A DNA stretch of 64,000 bases from Methanobrevibacter oralis (GCF_001639275.1 NZ_LWMU01000048.1:62001-126000), one strand, 5' to 3'; shown: positions 49,550 through 59,732, numbered from the stretch's first letter. Notes: generated from the letters alone by a model not told the origin. Program-made: numbers and translations.

Positions 49550-49621
49550 CGCCTTGGCCGGGATTTGAACCCGAGTCGCGGGCTCGACAGGCCCACATGA
49601 TAGCCCCTACACCACCAAGGC
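49550..49621 (-). tRNA. tRNA-Asp (GUC)
   Basis: Minus strand. Acceptor GCCTTGG pairs with CCAAGGC; anticodon loop CTGTCGA gives GTC, in the stem TGGGC/GCCCG; T-loop GTTCAAAT; discriminator G. Short D-loop explains the 72-base length. It is 23 bases upstream of tRNA-Lys, likely one transcript. Confidence 0.94.
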
Positions 49622-49764
49622 AATTAAATATGAATCGTATAATTAATTTAACAGTATTAAATATACACTATTAGTTAATTATTAATTTAATCTTATATAA
49701 AGATTTTGGAAATTTATTGAATTTCACAAAAATTATTAACAATTTCTTAATAATATAAATTAAA

Positions 49765-49838
<74 letters not shown>

Positions 49839-49844
49839 ACAAAA

Positions 49845-49919
<75 letters not shown>

Positions 49920-50034
49920 ATACAAATTGGTATGCCATATAACATACTTTTAATAATATATATTTACCCATATATAAACTTTGCCATGAATCATTGATTT
50001 TAGATAAAAAAATGTGTATTATGAATAAATAAAA

Positions 50035-50108
<74 letters not shown>

Positions 50109-50190
50109 GCTAGCAAATATTATAGAACACTATAATTTATGTCAATAGTTACATAAATACTTTACTAATTAATTAAGTATAATTCACAAA

Positions 50191-50200
50191 ATTATAAATA
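50191..50200 (+). promoter_or_regulatory. TATA box of thiM-thiE
   Basis: ATTATAAATA centred about 28 bases before the thiM ATG (50225) predicts a leaderless mRNA. There is no space for a TPP riboswitch, and none of its conserved sequence (CUGAGA, GAUCUG) is seen. Confidence 0.55.
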
Positions 50201-50224
50201 TAATAGAATTTACAATTAATAATC

Positions 50225-51088
50225 ATGATAAATAAAGAGGATTTATTGGGAAAAATTGATAAAACTTTAATAAATATTAAAAGTAGAACCCCCTTAACCC
50301 ATTGTATAACAAACTTTGTAACTGTAAATGACTGCGCAAATGCTATTTTGGCAATTGGAGGATCACCAATAATGGCTGATGATGCTGATGAAATGGAAGA
50401 AGTTGTTTCAATAGCTGATGCACTTGTTATTAATATCGGAAAATTAAGTAAAGACCAAATAGCTGCTATGATTTCTGCTTCTAAAGTAGCAAACAAAACA
50501 AAAACTCCAATCATTTTAGACCCAGTAGGAGTTGGAGTAAGTAATCTAAGAAATAATACTGCTTTAGAAATAATAAACAATTATAATATATCGGCAATAC
50601 GTGGAAATATCACAGAAATTAAAACAATAGCCAAATTACTTGGAATTATAGATGAAAATAATACTGCAAAAGGTGTTGATGTATGTGTTGATGATATAAT
50701 TACTAAAACTAACTTAAAAGACAATGGAAAAATAATTTCCAATTTAGCAAAGAAATTAAACGCAATTGTTTTAGCTAGTGGTCCAATTGACCTTTTAAGT
50801 GATGGTATAACTACATTAGCTATTGATAATGGAGATGAAATGATGCCACTAATTACTGGTAGTGGATGTATGCTATCTTCAATCGTTGGAACATGCATTG
50901 GAGGATCAACACCTCTTGAAGGAACATTGCTTGCAATACTTGCTATGAATATTGCTGGTGAAAAAGCAAGAGCTAAAATAGATGAAAAAGATGAAGGTAC
51001 TGGTTCATTTAGAGCTTATTTAATAGATTACTTATACAAAACGGATAGTGAGACTTTAATTAACAAATCAAATATTGAGATATTATGA
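50225..51088 (+). CDS. thiM: Hydroxyethylthiazole kinase
   Basis: 287 residues, ribokinase-like salvage enzyme that phosphorylates 4-methyl-5-hydroxyethylthiazole. Motifs: THCITNFVTVNDCANA at the N-terminus, DPVGVG near residue 100, and the ATP-site VTGSGCML-like ITGSGCMLSSIVGT near residue 218. Overlaps thiE by ATGA (four bases). Together they salvage thiazole into thiamin phosphate, the precursor of TPP used by the Kor enzyme nearby. Confidence 0.95.
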   Translation: MINKEDLLGKIDKTLINIKSRTPLTHCITNFVTVNDCANAILAIGGSPIMADDADEMEEVVSIADALVINIGKLSKDQIAAMISASKVANKTKTPIILDPVGVGVSNLRNNTALEIINNYNISAIRGNITEIKTIAKLLGIIDENNTAKGVDVCVDDIITKTNLKDNGKIISNLAKKLNAIVLASGPIDLLSDGITTLAIDNGDEMMPLITGSGCMLSSIVGTCIGGSTPLEGTLLAILAMNIAGEKARAKIDEKDEGTGSFRAYLIDYLYKTDSETLINKSNIEIL

Positions 51089-51708
51089 ATAAAAATGATT
51101 TAAAACTTTATTTAGTTACTGATAATAGTGATGATGAAAAAAAATTTTTAAATACAATTGAAGAAGCTATAAAAGGTGGTGTCAGTTTAGTCCAAATTAG
51201 AGAAAAAACAAAAGACACCATAGAATTCTATAATTTAGCTCTAAAAGTTAAAAAAATTACTAAAAAATATAATATTCCATTAATTATTAACGATAGAATC
51301 GATGTTGCATTAGCTATTGATGCTGATGGAGTTCATATTGGTCAGACAGATATGCCCTGCAAGATTACAAGAAAATTAATTGGAAATAATAAAATTTTAG
51401 GAGTTTCGGCATCAACTGTAAGTGAAGCTCAAAAAGCAGAAAAAGATGGAGCTGATTATATTGGAAGTGGAGCTGTTTTTCCAACATCCACTAAAGATGA
51501 TGCTCCTTTTATAACAAAAAAAGAATTAAAAGAAATTGTTAAATCAATTAATATACCTGTGGTGGCTATTGGAGGCATTACACTTGATAATGCTTCTGAA
51601 TTAAAAGATACTGGGATAGCAGGGTTATCTGTAGTGAGTGCTATTATGAGTTCAGACAATCCTAAAATAGCTTCAGAAAAATTAAAGGCTATTTATTGTA
51701 ATCTGTAA
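51085..51708 (+). CDS. thiE: Thiamine-phosphate synthase
   Basis: 207 residues, TIM-barrel enzyme that couples hydroxymethylpyrimidine diphosphate with thiazole phosphate. VQIREK, NDRIDVALAIDADGVHIGQ and the GSGAVFPTSTKDD loop plus VAIGGI phosphate site are all present. Overlaps thiM by four bases and the convergent VOC gene by 20 bases at the 3' end. Confidence 0.95.
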   Translation: MNKNDLKLYLVTDNSDDEKKFLNTIEEAIKGGVSLVQIREKTKDTIEFYNLALKVKKITKKYNIPLIINDRIDVALAIDADGVHIGQTDMPCKITRKLIGNNKILGVSASTVSEAQKAEKDGADYIGSGAVFPTSTKDDAPFITKKELKEIVKSINIPVVAIGGITLDNASELKDTGIAGLSVVSAIMSSDNPKIASEKLKAIYCNL

Positions 51709-52045
51709 ATCCAAATCTATTTCCAAATGGGTCTTCAAATTCTACAGCATTACCTGTACCTATTTCATATGGTGCGGATAAGAAATTTACTTTTTTTTCT
51801 TTTAATTCTCTATATTTTTTCGCAACATCATCCACAACAAACCATATTGTTGGTTTAACATCATTGAAAATATTTTCATCCTTTAAAATAATAGCTGGTT
51901 CATTATTTCCAACATTATAAGCAACCATACCCTTATCCTTAAAATTAAATTTTAGCTTTAATCCAATTATTTCTTCATAATAATCCATAGCTTTTTCTAT
52001 ATTATCAACTGGAAGAAAAAAATTATCATAATCCATATAAATCAC
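51689..52045 (-). CDS. VOC (glyoxalase/bleomycin-resistance-like) protein
   Basis: 118 residues, two beta-alpha-beta-beta-beta modules. N-terminal FFLPVDNIEKAMDYYEEIIGLKL and C-terminal AVEFEDPFGNRFGF are typical VOC segments; possible metal ligand E in the last (FEDPFGN). Substrate unknown. It overlaps the pgk stop region by four bases and is the last gene of a tpi-pgk transcription direction. A metabolic link is not visible. Confidence 0.8.
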   Translation of the reverse strand: MIYMDYDNFFLPVDNIEKAMDYYEEIIGLKLKFNFKDKGMVAYNVGNNEPAIILKDENIFNDVKPTIWFVVDDVAKKYRELKEKKVNFLSAPYEIGTGNAVEFEDPFGNRFGFTDYNK

Positions 52046-53259
52046 TTTTTACTATTTTTTAGAGCTTCAACAGCAGCTAATTTTTTACCGGCTAACATAC
52101 TAATACAAGCTCCGCCACCACTACTTACATGACTCATTTGGTCTTCACAACCAAGTGCGGCAGTAGCAGCTGCAATATGTCCTCCACCAATTAGGGAAAA
52201 TCCTTTAGAAGATGCAATTGCGTTAATTAAATCTTCAGTACCCATTGAAAACCTAGGATCTTCAAATACTCCTGCAGGACCATTAGCAAATATTGTTTTT
52301 GCATCACGAATTTCTTTTGCATAACAAGCGATTGTTTCAACACCTATATCCAATATTGCTTCATTAGATAACTCATCAATCGAAACATCAGCTCTTTCAC
52401 CATTTAACTCAATAGCTGCATCAATTGGATATTTAATTTTATCACCAAATTTATCGATCATCAATTTAGCTTTTTCAACCATATTAACATGACCTCTACT
52501 AATTATAAACTGACGATTAACTTCCCCAATATCTGCACCAGATGCCCATAAGACAATGTTTCCCACAATACCCGTAGTTAAAATAGAATCAGCAGTTTTA
52601 TTTTTTAATACATTTTCCATGACTTCAATAGAATCTTCAGGTTTCATTCCACCTAACAAAAACACACAAGGATGTTGTACATTATCTAATGCTTCTTGTA
52701 TTACAGTTAACTCTTTTTCCATTACTCTACCAGCAGCTGAAGGAGTATTAACAGTGAACCCCACTAATGATATGTGTGATCTATGAGCTGCTGCAAATGC
52801 ATCATTTACAAAATAATCAATAACAGGAGATAATTGTTTTACAAGAATTGTTTTTGACTGTTCTTCTGGACTTTTTGAAATAGTTTCTTCAGCAAAAAAT
52901 CTTACATTTTCCAAAAGTAAAATTTCATGATTTTTCATTGATTTAATAGCTTCTTTAGTAACATTGGAAAAAATAGAATCTATATATTTTACTCTTAAAT
53001 TTAATAAAGCAGATAATGCATCAGCATGGTGAGAAAGTGTTGTAAAGTCGTTTTTACCTGGACGGCTTTGATGTGCAAGAATGACAACTTTGGCTCCTTT
53101 ATTAGATAATTCTTTGATTGTTTGAGCATGTAAATTTAATCTAGTGTCATCTAAAATAACCCTAGAACCTGGATCTACCGGAGAATTAACATCAACTCTA
53201 ACAAGGACAGTTTTACCTTCAATATCAAAATCATCAATAGTATTAAATTTACCAGCCAT
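52042..53259 (-). CDS. pgk: Phosphoglycerate kinase
   Basis: 405 residues. VRVDVNSPV, HQSRPG, FVNDAFAAAHRSHIS and the nucleotide-binding GGGHIAAA segments are archaeal PGK hallmarks. I use the ATG at 53259, preceded by GAGTGA; the TTG at 53271 is possible. It is 49 bases downstream of tpiA, forming a lower-glycolysis/gluconeogenesis pair. Confidence 0.95.
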   Translation of the reverse strand: MAGKFNTIDDFDIEGKTVLVRVDVNSPVDPGSRVILDDTRLNLHAQTIKELSNKGAKVVILAHQSRPGKNDFTTLSHHADALSALLNLRVKYIDSIFSNVTKEAIKSMKNHEILLLENVRFFAEETISKSPEEQSKTILVKQLSPVIDYFVNDAFAAAHRSHISLVGFTVNTPSAAGRVMEKELTVIQEALDNVQHPCVFLLGGMKPEDSIEVMENVLKNKTADSILTTGIVGNIVLWASGADIGEVNRQFIISRGHVNMVEKAKLMIDKFGDKIKYPIDAAIELNGERADVSIDELSNEAILDIGVETIACYAKEIRDAKTIFANGPAGVFEDPRFSMGTEDLINAIASSKGFSLIGGGHIAAATAALGCEDQMSHVSSGGGACISMLAGKKLAAVEALKNSKK

Positions 53260-53307
53260 TATTTCACTCAAATAAATATATATCTTAATATATTAAAAAA
53301 GATTCTT

Positions 53308-53976
53308 TTATAATTTACTTACCAAATCAAGTAATGCTTTTTTCGGACTTTTAGCTTTTATAATTCCTGAAGCAAGCAATACTCCATCTGCACCTAAATC
53401 TATTGCTGCTTTCATATCATCCCCAGTAGTTATTCCTGCACCACATAAAACTTTAATATTCCTATTAATATCTTTAACTTGAGATACAGTCTCTTCAACT
53501 ATTTCCGGTTGAGCTTGGGACACCGGAATTCCAGTACCAATAAGTTCAGGTGGTTCAACAGCAACTGCTTCAGGAGATAGACAAGAAATCGCTTTTGAAG
53601 TGGCAATATTATTAGTACATACGCAAGAGTCTATTTCATGTTCCTTGCACAACTTTATGGCCTCATAAATATCTGCTAATTTCATCCTATTTTCAGAATG
53701 ATTAATTAAAGAACCACTGATTCCAGACTCGATAAATGGGTCAATTAAATTATGCCCAGTATTCCCCCCAGGTGAAACTGGATCAATGTGTTGAGCAAAA
53801 ATTGGAATCGAAGTTTCTTCAGATATTCTATAAATATCAATTGCTTGTGGAGCAGCAACCATTGTGATTCCTGATTCATTAGCAGCACTTTCTAAATCAT
53901 GTGCTAATTCTAATGCTTTAATTCCACTTGATTCTAAATAAGTTTTATAATTTAAGATTACAATTGGTCTATCCAT
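53308..53976 (-). CDS. tpiA: Triosephosphate isomerase
   Basis: 222 residues, the short archaeal TIM. NYKTY (N-K of the active site), the HSE(N)R segment with catalytic His near residue 92, AVEPPELIGTG with catalytic Glu near 142, and CGAGI are present. ATG 53976 with SD GGGGAG. Interconverts DHAP and GAP. Confidence 0.95.
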   Translation of the reverse strand: MDRPIVILNYKTYLESSGIKALELAHDLESAANESGITMVAAPQAIDIYRISEETSIPIFAQHIDPVSPGGNTGHNLIDPFIESGISGSLINHSENRMKLADIYEAIKLCKEHEIDSCVCTNNIATSKAISCLSPEAVAVEPPELIGTGIPVSQAQPEIVEETVSQVKDINRNIKVLCGAGITTGDDMKAAIDLGADGVLLASGIIKAKSPKKALLDLVSKL

Positions 53977-54078
53977 ATTAGTCTCCCCAAATATATTTTA
54001 ATAATATTTTAATTTAACCAAATATTTAAATTATTATAAAAATCAGATATGTAAATAGAAAAGAGGGTTTTAATAAAA

Positions 54079-54993
54079 ATGTCACTAACAAAAGAACAAC
54101 AAAAAAAGTTAGAAAAAAGTGGATATAGATTTGTTGGCAATAATGGACATGCTGCTACAAAAATCTGTCACTGGACTAAACAAAGTATACTTGATAAAGG
54201 GGTTTGTTATAAAGAACAATTTTACGGTGTTAAAAGCCATAGATGTTTGCAAATGTCTCCTGCTGTACCTCACTGTCAACAAGAATGTGAGTTTTGTTGG
54301 AGAGATTTAAGTTATACCAATACTGATTGGGATGGAAATTATGATGATCCTAAAACCATTATTGATGGAGCAATTAATGCCCAAAACAATTTACTTTGCG
54401 GATTTTTTGGAAATGACAAAGCTAATCGTGAAAAATTAGCCGAATCAAAAACACCAACTAATGCAGCTATTTCACTTGCTGGTGAACCTACACTTTATCC
54501 TGAAATTGATGAATTAATAGCTGAGTTTAATCGTAGAAATTTTACAACTTTTTTAGTGAGTAATGGTCAAAATGTAGATAAATTGAAAAACTTATCTGAA
54601 GATCCATACCAACTATACTTATCCTTAGATGCTCCTACAAGGAAAACCTATAATGAAGTTTGTAGACCTCAAATAATGAATGGTTGGGAAAATTTAAATG
54701 AATCATTAGAAACATTAGCAAGTTTTAATACTCGTACATGTATAAGAACAACCTGTGTTAAAGGAAGAAACATGATTAATCCAGAATTATATGCTAAATT
54801 AATAAAAAAAGCTAACCCCAAATTTGTAGAAATAAAAGCATATATGTGTGTTGGATATTCAAGAGAAAGATTAACATTAGGTAATATGCCAACATTTGAC
54901 GAAGTTGTTGATTTTGCATGTCAAATTGGTGATGAATGTGGTCGAGAAATTACTAATGAATCAGAAATTAGTAGAGTAGTATTACTGGAATAA
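54079..54993 (+). CDS. taw1: 4-demethylwyosine synthase (Taw1, TYW1 family)
   Basis: 304 residues, radical-SAM enzyme forming the tricyclic wyosine base at G37 of tRNA-Phe. The SAM-binding iron-sulphur cluster cysteines are C66, C70 and C73 (CQQECEFCW), and the second-cluster cysteines lie N-terminal (C30, C41, C56 in this numbering by eye). The SLAGEPTLYP motif is typical. No flavodoxin domain, as in archaeal forms. Confidence 0.93.
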   Translation: MSLTKEQQKKLEKSGYRFVGNNGHAATKICHWTKQSILDKGVCYKEQFYGVKSHRCLQMSPAVPHCQQECEFCWRDLSYTNTDWDGNYDDPKTIIDGAINAQNNLLCGFFGNDKANREKLAESKTPTNAAISLAGEPTLYPEIDELIAEFNRRNFTTFLVSNGQNVDKLKNLSEDPYQLYLSLDAPTRKTYNEVCRPQIMNGWENLNESLETLASFNTRTCIRTTCVKGRNMINPELYAKLIKKANPKFVEIKAYMCVGYSRERLTLGNMPTFDEVVDFACQIGDECGREITNESEISRVVLLE

Positions 54994-55001
54994 AAATAAC
55001 T

Positions 55002-55667
55002 TCATAAAATCTTTTGAGCATCATTAGCTATTTTAATTCCAATATCATAAGCATTTTTTAAATCTTTAGGAAATTGCGTTTTTCTAACTTCAGCTTTATG
55101 CTCTTCGGAAAATATACTTGATACATATTTTGAATAATCACTAAATTGATAAGTATCACATGAATACATTCTATAAGGTTTTGTAAAAATCATTTCTAAA
55201 GGCCATTCTGTTCTATCAAATAACAAATCATAACCCACGTTTTCAATATTATCTTCAGTGGCATTCATAGTATAAATAAATGCTAAAGGCATTCTTTTTG
55301 GAGCTAAAGATTCTCCTTTACCATCATAAACTAAAAATGGAAAAATAAATCTTTCTAAAAAACACCTCATAACTCCAGTAACATCCCCAAAATAAATTGG
55401 AGAACCTAACACAATTCCATCTGCTTCAATTATTTTATTTAAAATTGGTTTAAAATCATCTTTATAAACACATTTTCCATAATGACGTCCATTAACCCTT
55501 TTACAAGCAAAACAACTTTTACACCCATTAAATGGAATATCATATAAATTTATGTATTCACACTCTGCATCTTGAAGGACACTTTTAATAGCCTCTAAAG
55601 ATCTATTAAGAAGTTGTGCGGTATTGCCCTCTTCACGTTTACTCCCATTAATTGCATAAAACTTCAT
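55002..55667 (-). CDS. Flavodoxin-like FMN reductase / iron-sulphur flavoprotein
   Basis: 221 residues. N-terminal GSKREEGNTAQLL (FMN phosphate loop) and LGSPIYFGDVTG are typical. A cysteine cluster CKSCFACKRVNGRHYGKC (CX2CX2CX10C) resembles the Fe-S site of Isf proteins of methanogens. Probably carries electrons or reduces small acceptors. Start taken at ATG 55667 (M-K-F-Y). It lies 12 bases after sucC in the same direction, likely in the kor-sucC transcript. Confidence 0.78.
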   Translation of the reverse strand: MKFYAINGSKREEGNTAQLLNRSLEAIKSVLQDAECEYINLYDIPFNGCKSCFACKRVNGRHYGKCVYKDDFKPILNKIIEADGIVLGSPIYFGDVTGVMRCFLERFIFPFLVYDGKGESLAPKRMPLAFIYTMNATEDNIENVGYDLLFDRTEWPLEMIFTKPYRMYSCDTYQFSDYSKYVSSIFSEEHKAEVRKTQFPKDLKNAYDIGIKIANDAQKIL

Positions 55668-55679
55668 AAAACCCACAAT

Positions 55680-56786
55680 TTATTTTAAACTATCACATAA
55701 TTCAACAGCTTTTTTAGCAGCTTTTTCCATTGAAACCTCATATGGAATTCCAGCTTCCTCTAAAAGTTTTTGACCTTCTTCTTCATTAGTTCCAGTTAAC
55801 CTAATAACAATGCCAACTTTTCGCTCATTATCATCTAAAGCTTTAATTACTCCACGTGCAACATCATCTGCTTTAGTAATCCCACCTAACACATTTAAAA
55901 ATACAACTTTAACCGGATCATAATTTAATACAATGTTTAAAGCTTGGTTAATAATTTGGTCTGATGCTCCACCACCAATATCTAAAAATGTTGCAGGTTT
56001 ACCACCATTAAGCTTAATCATGTCCATTGCAGTTAAAGTTAAACCAGCACCATTACCAATAACAGCAATATCTCCATCTAATTTAACAAAGTCAACAGCT
56101 TTTTTCTTATAATGTAATAAGTTAACTAAATCTTGATGTCTATATAATGAATCATTATCAATGACTAATTTGGCATCAGCAGCAATTAATCCATCAGAAG
56201 TTAAAACCAATGGATTAATCTCAGCAGTATCTGCATCATACTTGACAAATACATTGTAGAGTTTCCAAATTACATCACCCATAGCTGAAATTAAACTAGA
56301 TTCGACACCCATTTTACGAGCTATTTCACGAGCTTCATAAGGTAAAAATTCAATTAAAGGATTAGGATAATATCTAATTATTTTTTCAGGGTTGGTTTTA
56401 GCTAAGTTTTCAATTTCAATACCCCCTTCAGAACTTGCCATGATAACGGGTCTTCTTTTAGCTCTATCAATTGAAACACTTATGAAAAATTCATTAATAA
56501 TATCTGCGCGTTCTTCAATTAAAATATGTTTTACTTTTTCGCCTTTTATTTCTAACTTTAAAACATCATCTGCAACTTTAAAAGCTTCACCTGGATTTTT
56601 TGCAAATTTAACTCCACCTGCTTTGCCTCTACCTCCAGTTAAAACTTGTGCTTTAATAGCTACTGGAACACCCATTTCAGAAGAAATTTCCATAGCTTCC
56701 TCTGGAGAATAAGCAACATGTCCCTCAAGAATATTAATTCCTTCTTGATTAAAAACTTGTTTTGCAATACTTTCAAAAAATTTCAT
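55680..56786 (-). CDS. sucC: Succinyl-CoA synthetase beta subunit
   Basis: 368 residues, ATP-grasp subunit. AQVLTGGRGKAGGVKFAK, DINEFF-like SVSIDRAKRRP, NGAGL and the C-terminal RLTGTNEEEG are standard. It forms an alpha2beta2 enzyme with SucD. No sucD gene lies next to it (the neighbours are korC and the flavoprotein). In the reductive direction the complex makes succinyl-CoA for Kor. It is 9 bases after korC. Confidence 0.93.
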   Translation of the reverse strand: MKFFESIAKQVFNQEGINILEGHVAYSPEEAMEISSEMGVPVAIKAQVLTGGRGKAGGVKFAKNPGEAFKVADDVLKLEIKGEKVKHILIEERADIINEFFISVSIDRAKRRPVIMASSEGGIEIENLAKTNPEKIIRYYPNPLIEFLPYEAREIARKMGVESSLISAMGDVIWKLYNVFVKYDADTAEINPLVLTSDGLIAADAKLVIDNDSLYRHQDLVNLLHYKKKAVDFVKLDGDIAVIGNGAGLTLTAMDMIKLNGGKPATFLDIGGGASDQIINQALNIVLNYDPVKVVFLNVLGGITKADDVARGVIKALDDNERKVGIVIRLTGTNEEEGQKLLEEAGIPYEVSMEKAAKKAVELCDSLK

Positions 56787-56795
56787 GTTAACACC

Positions 56796-57350
56796 TTAAA
56801 TTAGATTATATCCTGCTTCAAATGCAGCAGTGTTTTTATCTTCAGTTCCCTTTGGAACACTATCTAACACAGAATCAATAGCTGCTTTTTTTGATATAAC
56901 CTCAGTAATTTTTGTAATAGCACCAACCATAACAATATTAGCTACAATTTTAAGACCAATTTCATCTATTGCAGTTTTAGTAGCTGGAGCTTCATAAACT
57001 TTAATATTACGATTATCAATGAATTCTTTAACATCATTAACATCAGTTGTAGTTGGATCAACAATCAAAATCCCTTCATCTTTTAAATCAACTATATATT
57101 TAATTAAAGCTTCATTAGACATAGCGATTAAAATATCTGGACTTTGAACTTTAGGATATTCAATAGCTTTATCACTAATAATAACTTCACACTTAGAAGC
57201 TCCTCCACGAGCTTCAGGACCATAAGATTGAGTTTGAATACTTTCTTTATTGTCAAAAATTGATGCTGCTTTAGCTAAAATAATACCTGCAAGAATGATT
57301 CCTTGACCTCCAAAACCACAGATTCTTATTTCTTTTCTCATATTATTCAC
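56796..57350 (-). CDS. korC: 2-oxoglutarate:ferredoxin oxidoreductase gamma subunit
   Basis: 184 residues. GFGGQGIILAG at the N-terminus and GPEARGG are classic gamma-domain motifs. Kor carboxylates succinyl-CoA to 2-oxoglutarate with reduced ferredoxin. It abuts korB (57351), with no gap, then sucC. Order D-A-B-C is the usual methanogen arrangement. Confidence 0.93.
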   Translation of the reverse strand: MNNMRKEIRICGFGGQGIILAGIILAKAASIFDNKESIQTQSYGPEARGGASKCEVIISDKAIEYPKVQSPDILIAMSNEALIKYIVDLKDEGILIVDPTTTDVNDVKEFIDNRNIKVYEAPATKTAIDEIGLKIVANIVMVGAITKITEVISKKAAIDSVLDSVPKGTEDKNTAAFEAGYNLI

Positions 57351-58217
57351 CTAAAATTCATCTTTATATGCAGAATTAATTATGGTTCTGCTTCCAGATT
57401 GTTCTATACTTAATTTATCAATATTATTTGTGAATTCATCTTTTTCTTTTTTAGCAAATTCACCAATAACAATTTTACCTTCTAAATCTTTTTCTCTCAT
57501 CCTATCAGCAGCTGCTTTAAATACAGTATTTGCTTTTGAAATAGCTGCCATAGCAGTTGGTGTTCTAAGCTTATTTTTACGACCATAATAAGTAGGACAT
57601 AAAGTTACAACTTCAACAAATGAAAAACCTGGATTTTTTAAAGCATCTTTAATTGAAGTAATTAAATTTTCAATTTGAACAGTAGTCCACCTTGCAGAAT
57701 AAGTTGCACCGGCAGCTGCAACAAGTTCTGCTAATTTAAATGGTGAATCTTTATTTCCATAAGGAGCAGTAGTTCCAAGACTACCTTTAGGAGAAGTAGG
57801 ACTAATTTGACCACCAGTCATGCCATAAATATTATTATTAATGCAAATAACAGTTAAATTAATGTTTCTTCTAGCTGCATGAATCAAATGATTACCACCA
57901 ATTGATGCTGCATCACCATCCCCAGTAAAAACTACAACATCCAAATCTTTATTAGCTACCTTTAAACCAGTTGCAAAACTTAATGCTCTTCCATGAGTTG
58001 TGTGAAGAGAATCACAATTCATATAACCTGGAATTCTTGAAGAACAACCAATACCTGAAACCATAGCTACATTTTCAAAATCCATTTCAGCTTTTTCCAT
58101 ACCTTTAATAAAAGCATTCATAATTGTACCATTTCCACAACCTGGACAGAAAATATGAGGGAGCCTATCTTTCCTCATGTAAGAAGTAAATTTATTTTTA
58201 ATTTCTTCTTCAGACAT
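57351..58217 (-). CDS. korB: 2-oxoglutarate:ferredoxin oxidoreductase beta subunit
   Basis: 288 residues. CPGCGNG with two cluster cysteines at the N-terminus, the TPP-binding GDGDAASIGGNHLIHAAR and NNNIYGMTGGQ are intact. It binds thiamine diphosphate, so depends on thiM/thiE nearby for cofactor. It abuts korA and korC with a one-base gap or less. Confidence 0.95.
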   Translation of the reverse strand: MSEEEIKNKFTSYMRKDRLPHIFCPGCGNGTIMNAFIKGMEKAEMDFENVAMVSGIGCSSRIPGYMNCDSLHTTHGRALSFATGLKVANKDLDVVVFTGDGDAASIGGNHLIHAARRNINLTVICINNNIYGMTGGQISPTSPKGSLGTTAPYGNKDSPFKLAELVAAAGATYSARWTTVQIENLITSIKDALKNPGFSFVEVVTLCPTYYGRKNKLRTPTAMAAISKANTVFKAAADRMREKDLEGKIVIGEFAKKEKDEFTNNIDKLSIEQSGSRTIINSAYKDEF

Positions 58218-59345
58218 CTAATTTCCTCCTATTTTATTGATTTCAGATATTATTTCATCAGGAGTTGGTAATAATCCACCAATTACACCCATTAAATGAA
58301 CATTAGCTTGTTTTTTAACTACACGATCAATTTCATAATACATTTGACCTAAATTCAATTCTACAACAAGAACATCTTTTGCATTAGCTGTTAGTTTTTT
58401 AATTTCTTCATCAGGAAACGGCCATGGTGTATCAATTTTAACATAACCCACTTTTTTACCAGCTTCTCTTAATTTTGATACTGATTCCATTACAGATCTA
58501 ACCGGAGAACCATAAGAAACTATAACGATATCTGCATCTTCACAGTCTTTAGACTGAACAGAACAAATTTTATCCTTATTATTTAAAATTTTATCACATA
58601 ATCTCTGAACAAGTTTTCTGTGAGTTTCAGGAGTGTTTGTATCTGGATAACCTTTCTCATCATGAGTTAAACCTGTTACATGAATATTAAATCCATCACC
58701 AAATGTTGGCATTGGAGTTGTTCCATTTTCAATGTTTTCAAAAGGTAAATAATCTTTATTTTCTGGCCTTTTTCTTGGGACAATTTCAATATCATCACTC
58801 ACAACAATTTTTTCCCTCATATGCCCTACAACTTCATCAGCCATTACAAATACTGGAATTCTGAATTGTTCAGCCAAGTTAAATGCATTGATTGTAAAAT
58901 CAAAGAATTCTTGAACACTTGATGGTGCAAGTACAATTGGTTCATAATCACCATGTGATCCCCAGCGAGCTTGCATCATGTCTGCTTGAGAAGTCATGGT
59001 TGGTTGAGCTGTAGATGGAGAACCCCTTTGAACATCTATAATTACAATAGGAGTTTCAGTCATAAATGCATAACCAATATTCTCTTGCATTAATGATAGT
59101 CCCGGTCCAGAGGTCGCAGTCATTGATTTAGCTCCACCCCAAGACCCACCAATAATAGCACCTGCAGAACCTATTTCATCCTCCATTTGGACAAAAGAAC
59201 CTCCTACTTTTGGAAGTTCACGAGCTAAAGTCTCTGCAACTTCAGTAGAAGGAGTAATGGGATATCCTGCAAAAAATCTACAACCGGCAATAATTGCTCC
59301 TTTAGCACATGCCTCATTTCCTTGAATAAAAAACTCTTCAGACAT
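58218..59345 (-). CDS. korA: 2-oxoglutarate:ferredoxin oxidoreductase alpha subunit
   Basis: 375 residues. GNEACAKGAIIAGCRFFAGY and TPSTEVAE form the substrate region; the C-terminal SYGSPVRSVMESVSKLRE domain is typical. Start ATG 59345 with weak upstream ribosome site GAGAAAAT-like. It follows korD by 8 bases. Confidence 0.95.
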   Translation of the reverse strand: MSEEFFIQGNEACAKGAIIAGCRFFAGYPITPSTEVAETLARELPKVGGSFVQMEDEIGSAGAIIGGSWGGAKSMTATSGPGLSLMQENIGYAFMTETPIVIIDVQRGSPSTAQPTMTSQADMMQARWGSHGDYEPIVLAPSSVQEFFDFTINAFNLAEQFRIPVFVMADEVVGHMREKIVVSDDIEIVPRKRPENKDYLPFENIENGTTPMPTFGDGFNIHVTGLTHDEKGYPDTNTPETHRKLVQRLCDKILNNKDKICSVQSKDCEDADIVIVSYGSPVRSVMESVSKLREAGKKVGYVKIDTPWPFPDEEIKKLTANAKDVLVVELNLGQMYYEIDRVVKKQANVHLMGVIGGLLPTPDEIISEINKIGGN

Positions 59346-59353
59346 TATAACAC

Positions 59354-59617
59354 CTATTTTCTCCCTTTTGAAAATTTAGGATTGAAAGTATTATCTTTTT
59401 TCCCAACCCACCAATTTTTATTAACATTGACCGTGATTGCTTGATCTGGACAAACCACCTCACAAACTCCACAGTTAGTGCATCGCTCTCCAAAATTAAC
59501 ATAAGGTAATTGAATTCCTTTTTTGTTAGTTTCAGGAGATATAGCATAAACATTTTGATAGCACATAAACAAACAAAGGTGACAACCTTTGCATAACTCT
59601 TCATCGATAATAATCAT
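59354..59617 (-). CDS. korD: 2-oxoglutarate:ferredoxin oxidoreductase delta subunit (2[4Fe-4S] ferredoxin)
   Basis: 87 residues with two cluster motifs: CKGCHLCLFMC and CTNCGVCEVVC, each followed by a proline-type cysteine (CYQ..., CPD). Carries electrons between ferredoxin and KorAB. Start ATG 59617 with GGAGAT upstream. It opens the kor operon. Confidence 0.95.
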   Translation of the reverse strand: MIIIDEELCKGCHLCLFMCYQNVYAISPETNKKGIQLPYVNFGERCTNCGVCEVVCPDQAITVNVNKNWWVGKKDNTFNPKFSKGRK

Positions 59618-59732
59618 TTAAATCTCCTAACATATACCAATCATAAATTAATATAAAGCAAATTTATATTTATTATTAAACATTTAAATATCTTATTATA
59701 AATCATGATAAATTAAAAAAAAATAGGATAAC

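Noticed and set aside
50109-50224. TPP riboswitch before thiM
   Set aside because: The TATA box places the transcript start at the ATG, and no conserved THI-box sequence is present.
59338-59604. 88-codon minus-strand ORF overlapping korD
   Set aside because: Frame shadow; korD in the other frame carries both ferredoxin cluster motifs.
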